The notes beneath the pieces are model-generated. The model searched no databases and was not told the DNA's origin. It was given only the letters and a program-made list of their open reading frames with translations. Positions 63,225 to 64,000 of a stretch of 64,000 nucleotides of DNA are shown piece by piece. Location of the stretch: contig NZ_AYOD01000011.1 in assembly GCF_000497755.1 (NCBI RefSeq), forward strand, positions 15,741 to 79,740. The letters are read 5' to 3'. This DNA is from Aliihoeflea sp. 2WW. GTDB taxonomy: Bacteria > Pseudomonadota > Alphaproteobacteria > Rhizobiales > Rhizobiaceae. Every line of letters begins with the position of its first letter. The stretch's first letter is position 1. A program made the position numbers and the translations under genes.

Positions 63225-64000
63225 CTAATCGAGCGGCAGCACGTCGACGGCCTGCGTGGCCGTCTGGCCGCCGGCGGTGCGGATGACGCCGCGCACCGGC
63301 GGCACGTCGGCGTAGTCGCGGCCATAGCCGACGACGATGTGGTCGGCGCCGACCACGAGGTCGTTGGTCGGGTCGAACTCGACCCAGCCGGTCTTCGCCC
63401 CGCACCAGGCCGACACCCAGGCGTGCATGGCATCCGCGCCCTCGAGCCGCTCTTCGCCCGCCGGCGGAATCGTGCGCAAATAGCCGCTGACATAGGCGGC
63501 GGGAATGCCGAGGTGCCGCAGGGCGGCGATCATGATGTGGCTGAAATCCTGGCAGACGCCGTGCCGCGCCTCGAAGGCCTCGGCCAGCGGCGTGTCGACA
63601 TCGGTCGCCTCGGCGTCGTAGCGCATGTCCTTGTAGAGTGCGGCGTTGAGCGACAGCGCCGTATCGAAGACCGTGCGCGCTGAATGCTCCCGCGCATAGT
63701 CGCGGATGCCCGCATGAGGCGGGACGAGCGCCGACGCGTTGAGGAAATGCGCAGGCGAGCGCCCCAGAAGTGTCCTGTCGGAATCGAGTTCGGCACGCAG
63801 ATCGGCAAGGGAAACCGAATCCGAAATGGCATAGGACGGCGCCGTGCGCTCCACCCGCGCCTGCGCGGTGTAGACCAGATCGTCGGGGATGGCGTCGAAG
63901 GCGCAGTCGGTGACGGGATTGCCGAAAAAATCCACCCGCGCCGAGCGCTCACGCGGCACCGGATCGACGTCGACATGGCCGGCGATCAACCTTTGGTGCG
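63225..64000 (-). CDS. Transglutaminase-like cysteine protease family protein (partial)
   Basis: About 258 C-terminal residues are present; the frame is still open at the window end, so the N-terminus is outside. The catalytic triad is visible as Cys in ARHGVCQDFSHIMIAALRHLGIPAAYVSGYL, His in DAMHAWVSAWC and Asp in GWVEFDPTND. The N-terminal part has the bacterial transglutaminase N-domain segment ARVDFFGNPVTD. Members often pair with alpha-E and circularly permuted ATP-grasp proteins; those neighbours would be past the window end. Its 3' end is six bases from manC. The cellular substrate is unknown. Confidence 0.88.
   Translation of the reverse strand, partial: HQRLIAGHVDVDPVPRERSARVDFFGNPVTDCAFDAIPDDLVYTAQARVERTAPSYAISDSVSLADLRAELDSDRTLLGRSPAHFLNASALVPPHAGIRDYAREHSARTVFDTALSLNAALYKDMRYDAEATDVDTPLAEAFEARHGVCQDFSHIMIAALRHLGIPAAYVSGYLRTIPPAGEERLEGADAMHAWVSAWCGAKTGWVEFDPTNDLVVGADHIVVGYGRDYADVPPVRGVIRTAGGQTATQAVDVLPLD

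Overview
The window looks like chromosomal DNA of a high-GC alphaproteobacterium, most likely of the Hyphomicrobiales (rhizobial) order. The pointers are dense arrays of TRAP and branched-chain-amino-acid-type (Liv) ABC importers beside catabolic genes, an alphaproteobacterial LptE-type lipoprotein, a DUF2793 protein, an ectoine-degradation module and strong GC codon bias. No rRNA, tRNA, CRISPR array or insertion sequence was recognised. No gap between supported genes exceeds about 300 bases.

The left part (1-29 kb) is a catabolic and transport region. It opens with the 3' end of an iolE-like gene and iolB (inositol catabolism). A DctPQM TRAP transporter with a quinone oxidoreductase follows, divergent from a MarR regulator and a glutathione transferase. 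Next is a second cupin-DctPQM set divergent from an IclR regulator. From 25.2 kb back to 11.3 kb runs one tightly coupled minus-strand operon: a GntR/UTRA regulator, a five-gene Liv-type ABC importer, an aconitase-like two-subunit hydro-lyase, an isocitrate-lyase/PEP-mutase family lyase, HyuB and HyuA (hydantoinase/oxoprolinase), an isochorismatase-fold hydrolase and an FAD dehydrogenase. Ten consecutive genes in it overlap at their ends. Divergent from it, across a near-perfect palindrome, lie a tautomerase-SnoaL fusion and a TAXI-type TRAP transporter. Together these suggest a dedicated pathway that imports a small, possibly cyclic amide or imide, opens it, hydrates a dicarboxylate and cleaves it by a retro-aldol step.

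The right part (29-64 kb) is mainly a cell-surface polysaccharide region. It carries dTDP-rhamnose synthesis (rmlDBCA), UDP-ManNAcA synthesis (wecB, wecC), a WbpM/CapD-type dehydratase, an NAD-dependent epimerase, glmS, a phosphomannomutase and the bifunctional ManC. It also has several glycosyltransferases, an undecaprenyl-phosphate sugar transferase, an LptE-like lipoprotein and a kinase-fold protein. An ectoine-catabolism module (aminotransferase, ectoine hydrolase, M20 deacetylase) sits inside it at 32.7-36.6 kb.

A visibly AT-richer island at about 45.1-50.5 kb carries a methyltransferase, a C5-epimerase-like gene broken by one in-frame TGA, an asparagine-synthase-like protein and most of a 1230-residue fusion of a pyruvyltransferase-like domain, a coiled coil and a GT4 glycosyltransferase. 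Both island edges fall inside open reading frames, which suggests acquisition by recombination. The window ends inside a transglutaminase-like gene.
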